The notes under the pieces were generated by a model. That model made no database searches. It was given only the letters and a program-made list of their open reading frames with translations, and was not told the DNA's origin. The position numbers were made by a program, and so were the translations under genes. Source: Ligustrum vulgare (taxonomy: Eukaryota; Streptophyta; Magnoliopsida; Lamiales; Oleaceae). From it: a stretch of DNA of 64,000 bases. Shown in pieces: positions 1 to 8,404 of the stretch. Position 1 is the stretch's first letter. Every line of letters begins with the position of its first letter. The DNA is taken from positions 54,134,096 to 54,198,095 of the forward strand of contig OY743177.1 of assembly GCA_963555705.1 (NCBI GenBank), read 5' to 3'.

Positions 1-40
1 ATATCCATCTAGAAGGGGGAACGATAATGATAAAGATCTT

Positions 41-787
41 ATGTTAAAATTTTTGAATGATACTTTGATGAGGTTGGATAAACTAGATAAAAGGGAAGGA
101 AAATTGAAAAAGAGGCGATCTCAAGCAAATCGTAGTGATGAGAGTCATTATAGGCGTGATCCTAAACCTAGGGATGGAATCGAGGTTAAGAGAGGAGCCG
201 ACATTGATCCAAAAGCAATTTTGAAGATTCAAAAAGAAATTTATGAGAAAAGATTGAGGTGTGAACGGGAGGCAGAAAGAAAATATCTGGCTAAATTGCG
301 AAAGAAGGAGGAGAAACAAAATGTGGTAATTAGATGGTTAGAAGAGAGTGAAAATCATGTTGAGTCTCGGGATATGAAAGTTGAAAAGAAGGAGGGAGGC
401 TTGAGGCATGAATTAGTTGAAGAGGCCCCGAACTTTGTGGTAGGAGTTGAAAATGTAGAGTTAGGTGAACAAACTCCAAAATTTGATAAGGAATTGGAAG
501 TTGGGGTAGAAGTTCAAAATTTGGGTTTTGAATTGGTAGATCCATATTTGGGCAGTGATGAGGTAGTGCACGAGCATGGTGATACGAATGTGGAGGTAGA
601 AGATGTGGTTGAATTTGAAAGAAAAAAAATTGAAGAGGTGGACGAGCTAGAAAATTTTGGGTTAGATGAAGTAATCGAGCTTGAGAGAAAAGAGATAGAG
701 GGGGTGAGCAAGAAGTTGCAAAAGGAGAACCAGGTGAAGAGAAGGGCCTCGTGGTTCAAAAGGTGGAATGACGGTGATAATTCATGA
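41..787 (+). CDS. Glu/Lys-rich coiled-coil-like ORF inside element D, function unknown
   Basis: This is a 248-residue open frame with no recognised domain. The first 120 residues are strongly charged and Lys/Arg-rich (KLKKRRSQANR near residues 22-32; a long EREAERKYLAKLRKKEEK helix-like stretch near residues 75-92). The rest is acidic, with Val/Glu-rich quasi-repeats such as VELGEQ, VEVEDVVEFERKKIEEV and DEVIELERKEIEGV. The composition suggests a long amphipathic helix or coiled coil. It lies just upstream of the polypurine tract and 3' LTR of element D, where an autonomous Ty3 element would carry the end of pol. It is more likely part of a retroelement, or sequence acquired by one, than a host gene. 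The start is the first ATG and may not be the real one. Confidence 0.4.
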   Translation: MLKFLNDTLMRLDKLDKREGKLKKRRSQANRSDESHYRRDPKPRDGIEVKRGADIDPKAILKIQKEIYEKRLRCEREAERKYLAKLRKKEEKQNVVIRWLEESENHVESRDMKVEKKEGGLRHELVEEAPNFVVGVENVELGEQTPKFDKELEVGVEVQNLGFELVDPYLGSDEVVHEHGDTNVEVEDVVEFERKKIEEVDELENFGLDEVIELERKEIEGVSKKLQKENQVKRRASWFKRWNDGDNS

Positions 788-1063
788 ATACAAGGATCCA
801 TACCTTGTACCTCATGAAGCTAACATGTCCCTCCCCATTTTGTTTAAATCTTTTTTGCAGGTTAATTATGATTGGAAGCTTCAACCACACTACGTATGGC
901 AAAGGGAGTTCAAGCTCCATCTCTTCCATGTTTTCCAATCAAAGGAGCATAATTTATTAAATTCATTGCATGGAAGCAGAAATTTTCCGTTTGATCCAGG
1001 AGGTGAAGTGAAACAACAGGAACAAAGTTATGATTCGAGACGAATCATCCTAAAGAAGGAGGG
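768..1063 (+). pseudogene. Remnant of Ty3/gypsy pol near the 3' LTR of element D
   Basis: The frame overlapping the end of the charged ORF contains EYKDPYLVPHEANMSLP followed by a KSFLQ-like segment, then SRRIILKKEG running into the polypurine tract. Element E (about 33500-33250, minus strand) has the matching pieces: VYKDPRLALNRANNSLP, KSVLQ, and an Arg/Lys-rich tail ending NPFKERE. In autonomous chromoviruses the YKD...LP...LLQ segment lies just before reverse transcriptase and the NPF..GE.D tail at the end of the polyprotein. Both elements therefore look as if everything between was deleted. The frame has no independent function that I can support. Confidence 0.45.
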
Positions 1064-1107
1064 TATGATGTGTTCCGGACCCTCGACAATCAGAGTCATA
1101 GCAGGTG

Positions 1108-1130
1108 ATAAGTGTGCTTTACACACTTAT
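1108..1130 (+). promoter_or_regulatory. Terminal LTR hairpin of element A (5' LTR)
   Basis: ATAAGTGTG and CACACTTAT form a perfect 9-bp stem around the loop CTTTA, starting two bases inside the LTR. The same hairpin is at 4344-4366 in the 3' LTR. In element C and the LTR at 38893-40535 the ninth pair is A-T instead of G-C, so pairing is retained. The function is unknown. Confidence 0.6.
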
Positions 1131-2637
1131 TTAGTTCCTAAATTAACAATTTAATTGACAAATAGATCAAATATCTACTTATAAATTGTATTTATCTTGT
1201 ACAATTAGGTACAAACTCAATTGGAAAGAAAATAGACAAGATCGTAGAGCAATTGAGCGAAAAGAAAAGAAATTTCGATATCCAAGGACGTAATTGAAAG
1301 AAATCAAAAGTTTGGGGACTCAATTGCAACATCTCAGAAGTTGGAGGACTATAGATGCAAATATTTCAGGGGCATACTTGTAATAAAAGCCAAAATTCGA
1401 GGACTAAATTGAAGAAGACCAAAAGTTGGAGTACCTGGATGGAAATTAATTGAAGGACCAGACCACAAACACTCACTCAGCTGAACCACGCGAACGAGTG
1501 GTTAAGCACAGGTCGCGTTCGCGAATCAAGCCTAAAATCCAACCCGAGAGTTTTCAAGTCAACCACGCGATCGCGTAGTCAAAAAATTCAGCAATAATCT
1601 GGGCCGACCCGGTGCGATCCAATTCGGCCCAAATGCTGAGGACGCGGATCTACGCGATTTTTGGGTATATTTGGGTGTTTTTGGCTAGGGTTTGAGGGTT
1701 TCTTCTTCACTTTTCATCTCCAAACCCTTTTCTCTCTTTTCTTCTTCTTTCTTTTTCTTTTCTTTTCTTTTCTTTTTTTTTGATTTAGTTTGTAATTTAG
1801 TTTGTAGTTTGGTTTAATTTTCAAGTTCTAGTCACCATTGAAGTAAGGAAGCATGAAGTGAGGTGAATATTTAAAACATTATTGAAGGAATTTTGGAGTA
1901 AAAATCAAGGGAAGTGATTTATTTCATTATCTTGTATTTTTAATCTTTGATTTCTATATTTTGTGATATATTTTTGTAAACCTCAACTTTTGTGCAATAT
2001 TTATACAATGGGCTAGTTATTTTATGTTGGGATGATTGATGTAGCTTAACTTAGTTTAAGTAATTTTAATGTTTGTTTATTAATTTTGAACTTATTTCAT
2101 GTGTGTTTGTTATTGAGATTATTTCATGTGTTTGATTGATCACCAAATATATGTTTTGTGAAGTGTATGATAATCGAGAGATATTGTGCATTTTAAACCA
2201 AATAACAAATGCTCTAGGTTCTTGTTAAGGATAGATATATACCTTAAACCCTAGATGATCAATTGAGCTATTTTCACAAATAATTAATGCAATTTATTGG
2301 GCTTTAATCGACATAGAGATATAGTAGGTTAAACCAATTGATTAGGGTTAATTTCACTCGAGAGAGGTAATTAGCTAAGCTTGAAAAATCGGGTCTAACA
2401 TTGGAAATGAGTAAATTATTAATTTGCATGTGTTGAGAAATTACTTAAGTAAGAGTTAAGTGAAATCATGAATCCCAACTATTTTCTCTTCCATTTTCCT
2501 TATTTTAATTTTGTTTAAAATTACTTTCGTTAATTTAGAATTGTCAAAAATCTATCTTTTAATTGTGTGTTTCATTTGTTAAGATTAAATTAACTAGAGT
2601 ATAATAGAGTATACATTCCTCGTGGGATCGATGACCC

Positions 2638-2652
2638 GGACTCAAAAAGTCC
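2638..2652 (+). promoter_or_regulatory. Stem-loop in the R/U5 end of the element A LTR
   Basis: GGACT and AGTCC pair around CAAAA, about 55 bp before the LTR end, inside a block (GTGGGATCGAT...ACTTTATTACTT...GACCCGTACG) also found in elements B, C and the 38893 LTR. The 3' LTR copy is at 5865-5879. Stem bases differ between families while pairing is kept. Confidence 0.5.
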
Positions 2653-2713
2653 ACTTTATTACTTGTACGCGACCCGTACGTTTGCGGTACACTATTTTGA
2701 GCGAACAAGTTTT

Positions 2714-2731
2714 TGGCGCCGTTTCCGGGGA
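2714..2731 (+). other. Primer-binding site, tRNA-Asp type (element A)
   Basis: TGGCGCCGTTTCCGGGGA follows the 5' LTR by 6 bp and is complementary, with one mismatch, to the 3' end of plant tRNA-Asp, including the terminal CCA. It marks where minus-strand cDNA synthesis starts. Confidence 0.85.
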
Positions 2732-2910
2732 ATGTTTTTACTTTGATTATTACTTTAGTTGATTTTAGTTTTAACAATTTGTAATTATTTTTCTTTTATG
2801 TTTTATTTTGTTACATTTGGTTAACCACCACTTTTCTAATCTTTCTTGTATTTGGTTTTCTTTCTATGCATATTTGATTTTAACATTGGCAAAATAGGAA
2901 AGCAATTGCA

Positions 2911-3132
2911 TTGAACAATCTCAACATGGGTGATGAATACATGCTTGAAGAATATTCAAGTTGTGAAATTTGCTATAAGATGCATTGTAATGGACAATGT
3001 TTGTTTTCCGGGAATGATTTGATTACGTCGAAGCTTATTGGGTTTAGACAATATTTGAAATGCCGAAAACAAGCAATTGATACATTGGATGTGAGTTACA
3101 TGCTCTTGGGAGATTGTGTACCGGATGATTGA
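2911..3132 (+). CDS. Small zinc-knuckle-like ORF of element A
   Basis: This 73-residue frame starts near the beginning of the internal region. It contains SCEICYKMHCNGQC (about residues 18-31), a compact Cys/His cluster resembling the CCHC knuckle of retrotransposon Gag proteins. Element B has a similar decayed cluster (CEYCLGNHDLHEC) at the same relative position near 38680-38720. In Gag proteins such knuckles bind element RNA. Here the capsid part is absent, so at most a nucleic-acid-binding peptide would be made. The frame stops at 3132 and a second ORF starts 40 bp later; the two may once have been one frame. Confidence 0.5.
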   Translation: MNNLNMGDEYMLEEYSSCEICYKMHCNGQCLFSGNDLITSKLIGFRQYLKCRKQAIDTLDVSYMLLGDCVPDD

Positions 3133-3171
3133 AATGAGGACATCACTCTTGTAGGAGATGGTCATCCACTA

Positions 3172-3678
3172 TTGAATGAGAAGGTACTTGCAAAGTATTA
3201 CAATGAGCTTGCCAATTTGGATGAAGATGATATACTTATGGGGGATGCCATGTATTGGGAAGGACTCCAAATGTGGGGGTATAACCCACTCTTGGGAATT
3301 AATAGGAAAAACTTGCCGTTGCCCATGGATTCAAATTTTGGATCGGTCATTCAATCCGAGGAGACATCAACTAAAGAAGATGAGCTTGACGAGAATGACA
3401 ATCTAATCACACAAGAATCACATGAGGAAGTGGCAATTAATGAGGAAGAGATCAAATCAAATTCTCTCAACTTCATTGATTGTCCAATAATTGATTTTGT
3501 GATTAAGCCACTTGAGGAGGTGCAAGTCTATTTAGTTGAGTTTGAATTGGATGGAATAGGCAAGTCCCATGACTTTGGAAGGGGCAAGGTACAAGTGTTT
3601 AGATCAAATGAAGAGTGGGGCAAAGCCAAAAGAAGCAAAATGGGCAAGGCATCAAAAGGTATGTTTAGAGTGCCATGA
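3172..3678 (+). CDS. Second ORF of element A, acidic, function unknown
   Basis: This 168-residue frame is acidic in its middle (STKEDELDENDN, NEEEIKSN) and ends in a basic Gly/Lys-rich tail. It has no recognised enzyme motif. The segment VYLVEFELDGIGKSHDFGRG (about residues 118-137) has a clear counterpart in element B, where a frame at 40536-40727 reads VYILKFELSGDVKIHDMGKV. Conservation between two separate families suggests the peptide was once under selection, or that both descend from the same parental reading frame. It is followed by the TGGGAGGCAACCCA block. Function unknown. Confidence 0.5.
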   Translation: MNEKVLAKYYNELANLDEDDILMGDAMYWEGLQMWGYNPLLGINRKNLPLPMDSNFGSVIQSEETSTKEDELDENDNLITQESHEEVAINEEEIKSNSLNFIDCPIIDFVIKPLEEVQVYLVEFELDGIGKSHDFGRGKVQVFRSNEEWGKAKRSKMGKASKGMFRVP

Positions 3679-3715
3679 AGTGCTTATGCGGAGAGTCGAG
3701 TTAATGACTTTAAAA

Positions 3716-3742
3716 TAAGCACTTAATGGGAGGCAACCCATT
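3716..3742 (+). promoter_or_regulatory. Conserved noncoding block after the last ORF of element A
   Basis: CACTTAATGGGAGGCAACCC lies 40-60 bp after the ORF stop. Elements B (about 40828-40853, CGCTTGCTGGGAGGAAACCC) and C (complement about 28166-28192, TGCTTGTTGGGAGACAACCC) have the same block in the same place. It may be a packaging, splicing or transcript-processing signal. Its role is not known to me. Confidence 0.5.
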
Positions 3743-4328
3743 CTCTATCCTTTACTTGCTTTATTTTTATTTTTTTGCATATTATTTACTTTCTTGCATT
3801 TTATTTGGTTAGGCCAAGTCTCTATTTTCTACATTTATTTTCCTCAGGTTGGGTAGTGTGAAATAGCTCCAACGCATTCTCATTTAATTCTAACATATAC
3901 TCATATCAAACTTTCAAAGTCAAAATTTACTTAAAACACATTTTTAAATCACTTGGTTCATATTGTCTTTTATCTTTAAGTGTGATTTAATGTTGATGTG
4001 GATGGGAAAATTACATTGGATTTATGAGTTATAATTGAGATGATGAATGTAATTTAAATTTTTGGATCATTCACCACTTATTATCTACTATTTTCTTGTG
4101 TTTTCATAGGATGCTCACAAAGTGTTCGGTGAAATGCCTCATTGGAGAAAATTGTACTCAATCGATTGGAGGCTTCAACACAAGTTTGGGGGTGGATTGC
4201 TGGTGATTACAATGAGAGTTCACATACCCAAGACTACTTATGAGTGCCCCACCACTTCTTGGGATGTCTAGTAACTTCTTTCCTCTTACTTTGATTTTAT
4301 TTTACACATTGAGGACAATGTGCATTTC

Positions 4329-4341
4329 AAGTTTGGGGGTG
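4329..4341 (+). other. Polypurine tract of element A
   Basis: AAGTTTGGGGGTG directly abuts the 3' LTR start (TGATAAG at 4342). Element C has an almost identical tract, AGTTTGGGGTGT, on the minus strand. This primes plus-strand DNA synthesis. Confidence 0.8.
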
Positions 4342-5934
4342 TGATAAGTGTGCTTTACACACTTATTTAGTTCCTAAATTAGCAATTTAATTGACAAATA
4401 GAGCAAATATCTACTTATAAATTGTATTTATCTTGTACAATTAGGTACAAACTCAATTGGAAAGAAAATAGACAAGATCGGAGAGCAATTGAGAGAAAAG
4501 AAGAGCAATTTCGATATCCAAGGACGTAATTGAAAGAAATCAAAAGTTTGGAGACTCAATTGCAACATCTCAGAAAGTTGGAGGACTATAGATGCAAATA
4601 TTTCAGGGGCATACTTGTAATAAAAGCCAAAATTCGAGGACTAAATTGAAGAAGACCAAAAGTTGGAGGACCTGGATGGAAATTAATTGAAGGACAAGAC
4701 CACAAACACTCACTCAGCTGAACCACGCGAACGCGTGGTTAAGCACAGGTCGCGTTCGCGAATCAAGCCTAAAATCCAACCCGAGAGTTTTCAAGTCAAC
4801 CATGCGATCGCGTGGTCAAAGAATTCAGCAATAATCTGGGCCGACCCGGTGAGACCCGATTCGGCCCAAATGCCGAGGACGCGAATCTACGCGATTTTTT
4901 GGTATATTTGGGCGTTTTTGGCTAGGGTTTGAGGGTTTCTTCTTCACTTTTCATCTCCAAACCCTTTTCTCTCTTTTCTTCTTCTTTCTTTTTCTTTTCT
5001 TTGTTTTTGATTTAGTTTGTAATTTAGTTTGTAGTTTGGTTTAATTTTCAAGTTCTAGTCACCATTGAAGTAATGAAGCAAGAAGTGAGATGAATATTCA
5101 AAACATTATTGAAGGAATTTTGGAGTAAAAATCAAGGGAAGTGATTTTTTTTATTATCTTGTATTTTTAATCTTTGATTTCTATATTTTGTGATGTATTT
5201 TTTTAAACCTCAACTTTTGTGCAATATTTATACAATGGGCTAGTTATTTTATGTTGGGATGATTGATGTAGCTTAACTTAGTTTAAGTAATTTTAATGTT
5301 TGTTTATTAATTTTGAGCTTATTTCATGTGTGTTTGTTATTGAGATTATTCCATGTATTTGATTGATCACCAAATATATGTTTTGTGAAGTGTATGATAA
5401 TCGAGAGATATTGTGCATTTTAGACCAAATAACAAATGCTCTAGGTTCTTGTTAAGGATAGAGATATACCTTAAACCCTAGATGATCCATTGAGCTATTT
5501 TCACTAAGAGTTAATGCAATTGATTGGGCTTTAATCGACATAGAGATATAGTAGGTTAAACCAATTGATTAGGGTTAATTTCACTCGAGAGAGATAATTA
5601 GCTAAGCTTGGAAAATCTGGTCTAACATTGTAAATGAGTAATTTATTAATTTGCATGTGTTGAGAAAGTACTTAAGCAATAGTTAAGTGAAATCATGAAT
5701 CCCAACTATTTTATCTTCCAATTTCCTTATTTTAATTCGGTTTAGAATTATTTTCTTTAATTTAGAATTTACAAAAAATCAACTTTTAATTGTGTGTTTC
5801 ATTTGTTAAGATTAAATTAACTAGAGTATAATAGAGTATACATTACTCGTGGGATCGACAACTCGGACTCAAAAAGTCCACTTTATTACTTGTACGCGAC
5901 CCGTACGCTTGCGGTCCACTATTTTGAGGGAACA
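4342..5934 (+). repeat. 3' LTR of element A
   Basis: This is a 1593-bp copy of the 1106-2707 repeat with the same ends and hairpins (4344-4366, 5865-5879). Differences are scattered substitutions and short indels, mostly in the pyrimidine tract and at CpG positions. Its palindromes are better preserved (CACGCGAACGCGTGG) than those of the 5' copy. Confidence 0.88.
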
Positions 5935-6046
5935 GCAGGCTTGACGGGAAAATTTAAATATTCAAGCCAAAACAAGAATTCAGTAGGTTCGACAAGCTTT
6001 GAAGATCAAACCATGTCGAAAAGAACCAGAAAATTAAGCAGAAGGC

Positions 6047-6222
6047 CTTTTACGGCTGTAATCATTGGAATTACGGCCGTAACACAGCTATCGCAATTTT
6101 TGGGCAGAACGTGACTTACGGCCGTAATCTAATTCGTCACGGCCGTAACTGCGGTAATAGTTTTGGACCAGAGAGGGACTTACGGCCGTAAGCCCAATAT
6201 TTACGGCCGTAACTGAGTAGCG
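6047..6222 (+). repeat. Array of TTACGGCCGTAA-type palindromes in the LTR of element D
   Basis: Six copies of ACGGCCGTAA or one-base variants occur in about 175 bp, spaced irregularly at roughly 20-45 bp. The core ACGGCCGT is a perfect palindrome. The surrounding LTR is AT-rich and shows no such CG density. Related arrays are in element E at 32808-33073 and 36178-36446. Confidence 0.75.
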
Positions 6223-6708
6223 GCCAGATTTTGCGAGATTTTTAATTATTTTATTTCTTTTTTAGTTTTAAGTTATTTGCCTATTTTAGTATCTTAGCTT
6301 AATTAGAATTCTATTTTGAGTCAATTAGTGGCTAGGGTTTTTGTTTTCTTATTTATACGCTTTTTCCATTCATTGTAATTCAGACTTTGAATTTAAATAA
6401 ACAGTTTGTTGAGTGATTCAATAATTTTATAGGTGGATTTCCTATGTGTTTAGAACTTATCAAGAGTGATTCTTGTGGCATTCGACAATCGAACTTATCA
6501 AATATTCGTGAGAGTATTTGTGGCGTTCAAAACCAGAAACTCATCAAGGAGATTGGGTAAATCCTTGTGGCGTTTCAAAAGTCGTGGTTCTTTATTCCGC
6601 ATCGTCGAGTCATCGCGTCGTGAATATCGGGTCATGATTCATCTGTCCAATCACAACCTGAGTTCGGAACTTTTCGACGTTTCTTCCGCGCTTCGAACCT
6701 CAACATCA

Positions 6709-7842
6709 AGCTAGTGATTTAGATTATAGTCTATCCACCATATGTCATGCTATTTCTATGAAAAATTTCTCGTGCAACGAGTCGTCTTTTACGACTATGT
6801 AATATTTTTCATTTGTACAAATAACTACTGACTTTACACATTTAAGTGTTTGGACTTCAGGTCCTTGAACAATAATCCCTACATTGGGATTTTTATATTT
6901 GGCTAAAATATTATAATTTCATCAACCTTATTTTCACAAGAGAGTTGTGTATGTATTCAATTTATTTATTGATTCCATTTCATCTCAATATAACATGTTG
7001 AGATCTCTTTATATTTTCTATCATCAAGTACATGAATCTCTTATCATTTAACTATATCCCTTTTACTCACCATGAATATCTTTATAGTTAGCTTCAGGCG
7101 TGTTTTCCTCATAATGTTCACAAATCTTATATTATATCAATCAGCTAAAAATGCCTCAACATATGTCATTTATTTTTAGGAATATAATCTTAATCATATA
7201 TCTATGTGCGTTTTGGTGGAGTGTATACATGTCGCACTTTTTACAAACCATAAAGCTTCTTGAGCTAATCCTTGTTTGATATAGAATATTGTTGTATGAT
7301 AAACAATATCTAAACAAGTTATCTCATAGAAAATAATTTGAAGCTTTTAATCGGGATTGTCTAACCGTTCATTATAGAACTTTTGATTCAATACGATTTT
7401 ATTTTACTCTTATGTATGAATATTTGGTTCAACACAATATTGATGAACTTCTGGTTCAATACAATGTATATTTCACTTATGAACTTCTGGTTCGATACTA
7501 TATACATATTTCACTTGTACATATGAACTTCTGATTCAATACAATATTTACTTGGTCGAATTTATAAATTAGTATACCTTGATTTATTATATCTAAAAAG
7601 GTGATTAAACTGAAATCTCAAAAATGATCCTTGTACCCATTCTTTTGATTACAAATCTTTTCCCTTTTCTTGGTGAAATCAATGACAAGCGGAGCCACCG
7701 TACTTTTACGCGTTAAATAATGCATTGAAATAGATCATTTGGGAAGAAGATTATATCCATCAAAATGGATGTTATATTATCAAATATTCACAAATAATAC
7801 TCTAATCTTCCGATAAATATTTATCGAGTTCGACTTGAAAGA
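6709..7842. other. AT-rich stretch with degenerate AACTTCTGGTTC repeats, no gene seen
   Basis: No coding region is supported. Between about 7378 and 7560 there are five imperfect copies of a unit containing GAACTTCTGGTTCAATAC at intervals of roughly 40-60 bp. A related motif (GGTAACTTCTGGTACC) recurs at 10427-10545, so the two stretches may belong to one unclassified element. Confidence 0.4.
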
Positions 7843-8277
7843 TTGAGGTTGCTGATGGATCAAGATATCCCAGAAGATGTTCGTTGGTTGATCGAAGCAA
7901 AAGTTCGATTATCTGGTGAATTACCAGATTCATTTTCTAAGCACATGCCTGGCTTAGGTAAGAGTACTTTTGCAAAGAAGCGAAGAGCAAAAAGATTGAA
8001 AGGTTGTTATAAATGTCCTCGATGGACATGTGACACCCATTGTAAATCAATAGGGTATTCATCTATAAATCGAGATGATAAAATAGATTTCATTAAGGGT
8101 GGACTGAGTAAGGAGTTTTTGGATGATATCCAATTGACTCTTGAGACGCACCCTTGTGGGTATGTGCAGTGTGAGCTATTATCTTTATGGGCTCAATTCA
8201 ACAATGATAAAGACCATTATAGTCTCAAAAATATAATAGCAAAAGATCCTGTTTTGCCAGGCTGTTATGAACAATGA
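7843..8277 (+). CDS. ORF resembling flexivirus cysteine-rich nucleic-acid-binding protein (possible endogenous viral element)
   Basis: This is a 144-residue open frame. Residues 38-53 contain a Gly/Ser/Thr turn followed by a basic run (KKRRAKRLK, residues 45-53), directly joined to a four-cysteine cluster C55-x2-C58-x4-C63-x3-C67 and an Ile/Gly/Tyr segment. A hydrophobic helix-like N-terminus precedes it. That order (N-terminal helix, basic run, compact C4 finger) is the layout I associate with the small 3'-proximal nucleic-acid-binding proteins of carlaviruses and relatives (Betaflexiviridae). Endogenised RNA-virus sequences are known in plant genomes. The C-terminal 60 residues have no counterpart that I recognise. 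No coat-protein frame was found upstream and no poly(A) tract directly follows. Alternative: an unrelated small zinc-finger ORF. The assignment rests on recalled motif layout only. Confidence 0.35.
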   Translation: MRLLMDQDIPEDVRWLIEAKVRLSGELPDSFSKHMPGLGKSTFAKKRRAKRLKGCYKCPRWTCDTHCKSIGYSSINRDDKIDFIKGGLSKEFLDDIQLTLETHPCGYVQCELLSLWAQFNNDKDHYSLKNIIAKDPVLPGCYEQ

Positions 8278-8404
8278 TGTTTTGGCTATTAAACATTGAT
8301 ACAAGGTAAATCAGTATATTGTATATATGCATATATTTTTTTTTCATTTTTCTCATATTAACAGATTGTTACCGAGGGACCATCGAAAGAGTGTCTATTA
8401 TGGA

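Larger units (their letters stand above)
1..1065 (+). mobile_element. 3' internal region of Ty3/gypsy element D (left end outside window)
   Basis: This is the last kilobase of an LTR retrotransposon whose 5' part lies outside the window. It ends in a purine-rich tract (about 1051-1065, AAAGAAGGAGGGTA), immediately followed by an LTR starting TGATGTGTTCCGG. Element E has the same arrangement on the other strand (AAAGAGAGGGAGTA, then TGATGTGATCCGG), so D and E are relatives. No gag zinc knuckle, protease, reverse transcriptase or integrase is visible in the part present. That suggests a non-autonomous derivative, but the missing left part could hold them. Confidence 0.7.
1106..2707 (+). repeat. 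5' LTR of element A
   Basis: This is a 1602-bp LTR with TG...CA ends. Its first bases fold into a perfect 9-bp hairpin (1108-1130). A CG-rich palindrome cluster lies at about 1485-1660 (CACGCGAACGAGTGG, TCGCGTTCGCGA, CACGCGATCGCG). A pyrimidine-rich stretch (about 1700-1780) follows a GCTAGGGTTTGAGGG segment, plausibly near the transcript start. A second hairpin (2638-2652) lies in the conserved block before the LTR end. Confidence 0.88.
1106..5934 (+). mobile_element. Element A: complete short non-autonomous LTR retrotransposon (tRNA-Asp primed)
   Basis: Two long direct repeats (1106-2707 and 4342-5934), each starting TGATAAGTGTG and ending GAACA, enclose 1634 bp. The 5-bp sequence GCAGG occurs directly before (1101-1105) and after (5935-5939), a perfect target-site duplication. 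A primer-binding site complementary to the 3' end of plant tRNA-Asp follows the first LTR, and a purine tract (AAGTTTGGGGGTG) precedes the second. The interior encodes two small ORFs, the first with a zinc-knuckle-like Cys/His cluster, and no protease, reverse transcriptase or integrase. This is a LARD-like element of the Athila/Tat group by its primer site, polypurine tract and LTR edges. The LTRs differ by a few percent, so the insertion is moderately young. It sits inside the 3' LTR of element D. Confidence 0.9.
1066..6708 (+). mobile_element. 3' LTR of element D, split by nested element A
   Basis: The LTR begins TGATGTGTTCCGG at 1066 and ends CAACATCA at 6708, short inverted ends of the TG...CA type. 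Element A plus one copy of its target duplication occupies 1106-5939, so the original LTR was about 809 bp. Its right half (about 6470-6700) matches the LTRs of element E and the solo LTR at 45456 through repeated phrases such as AACTTATCAAATATTC and TTTGTGGCGTTC. Six copies of an ACGGCCGTAA palindrome lie at 6047-6222. A TSD cannot be tested because the left end of D is outside the window. Confidence 0.6.
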
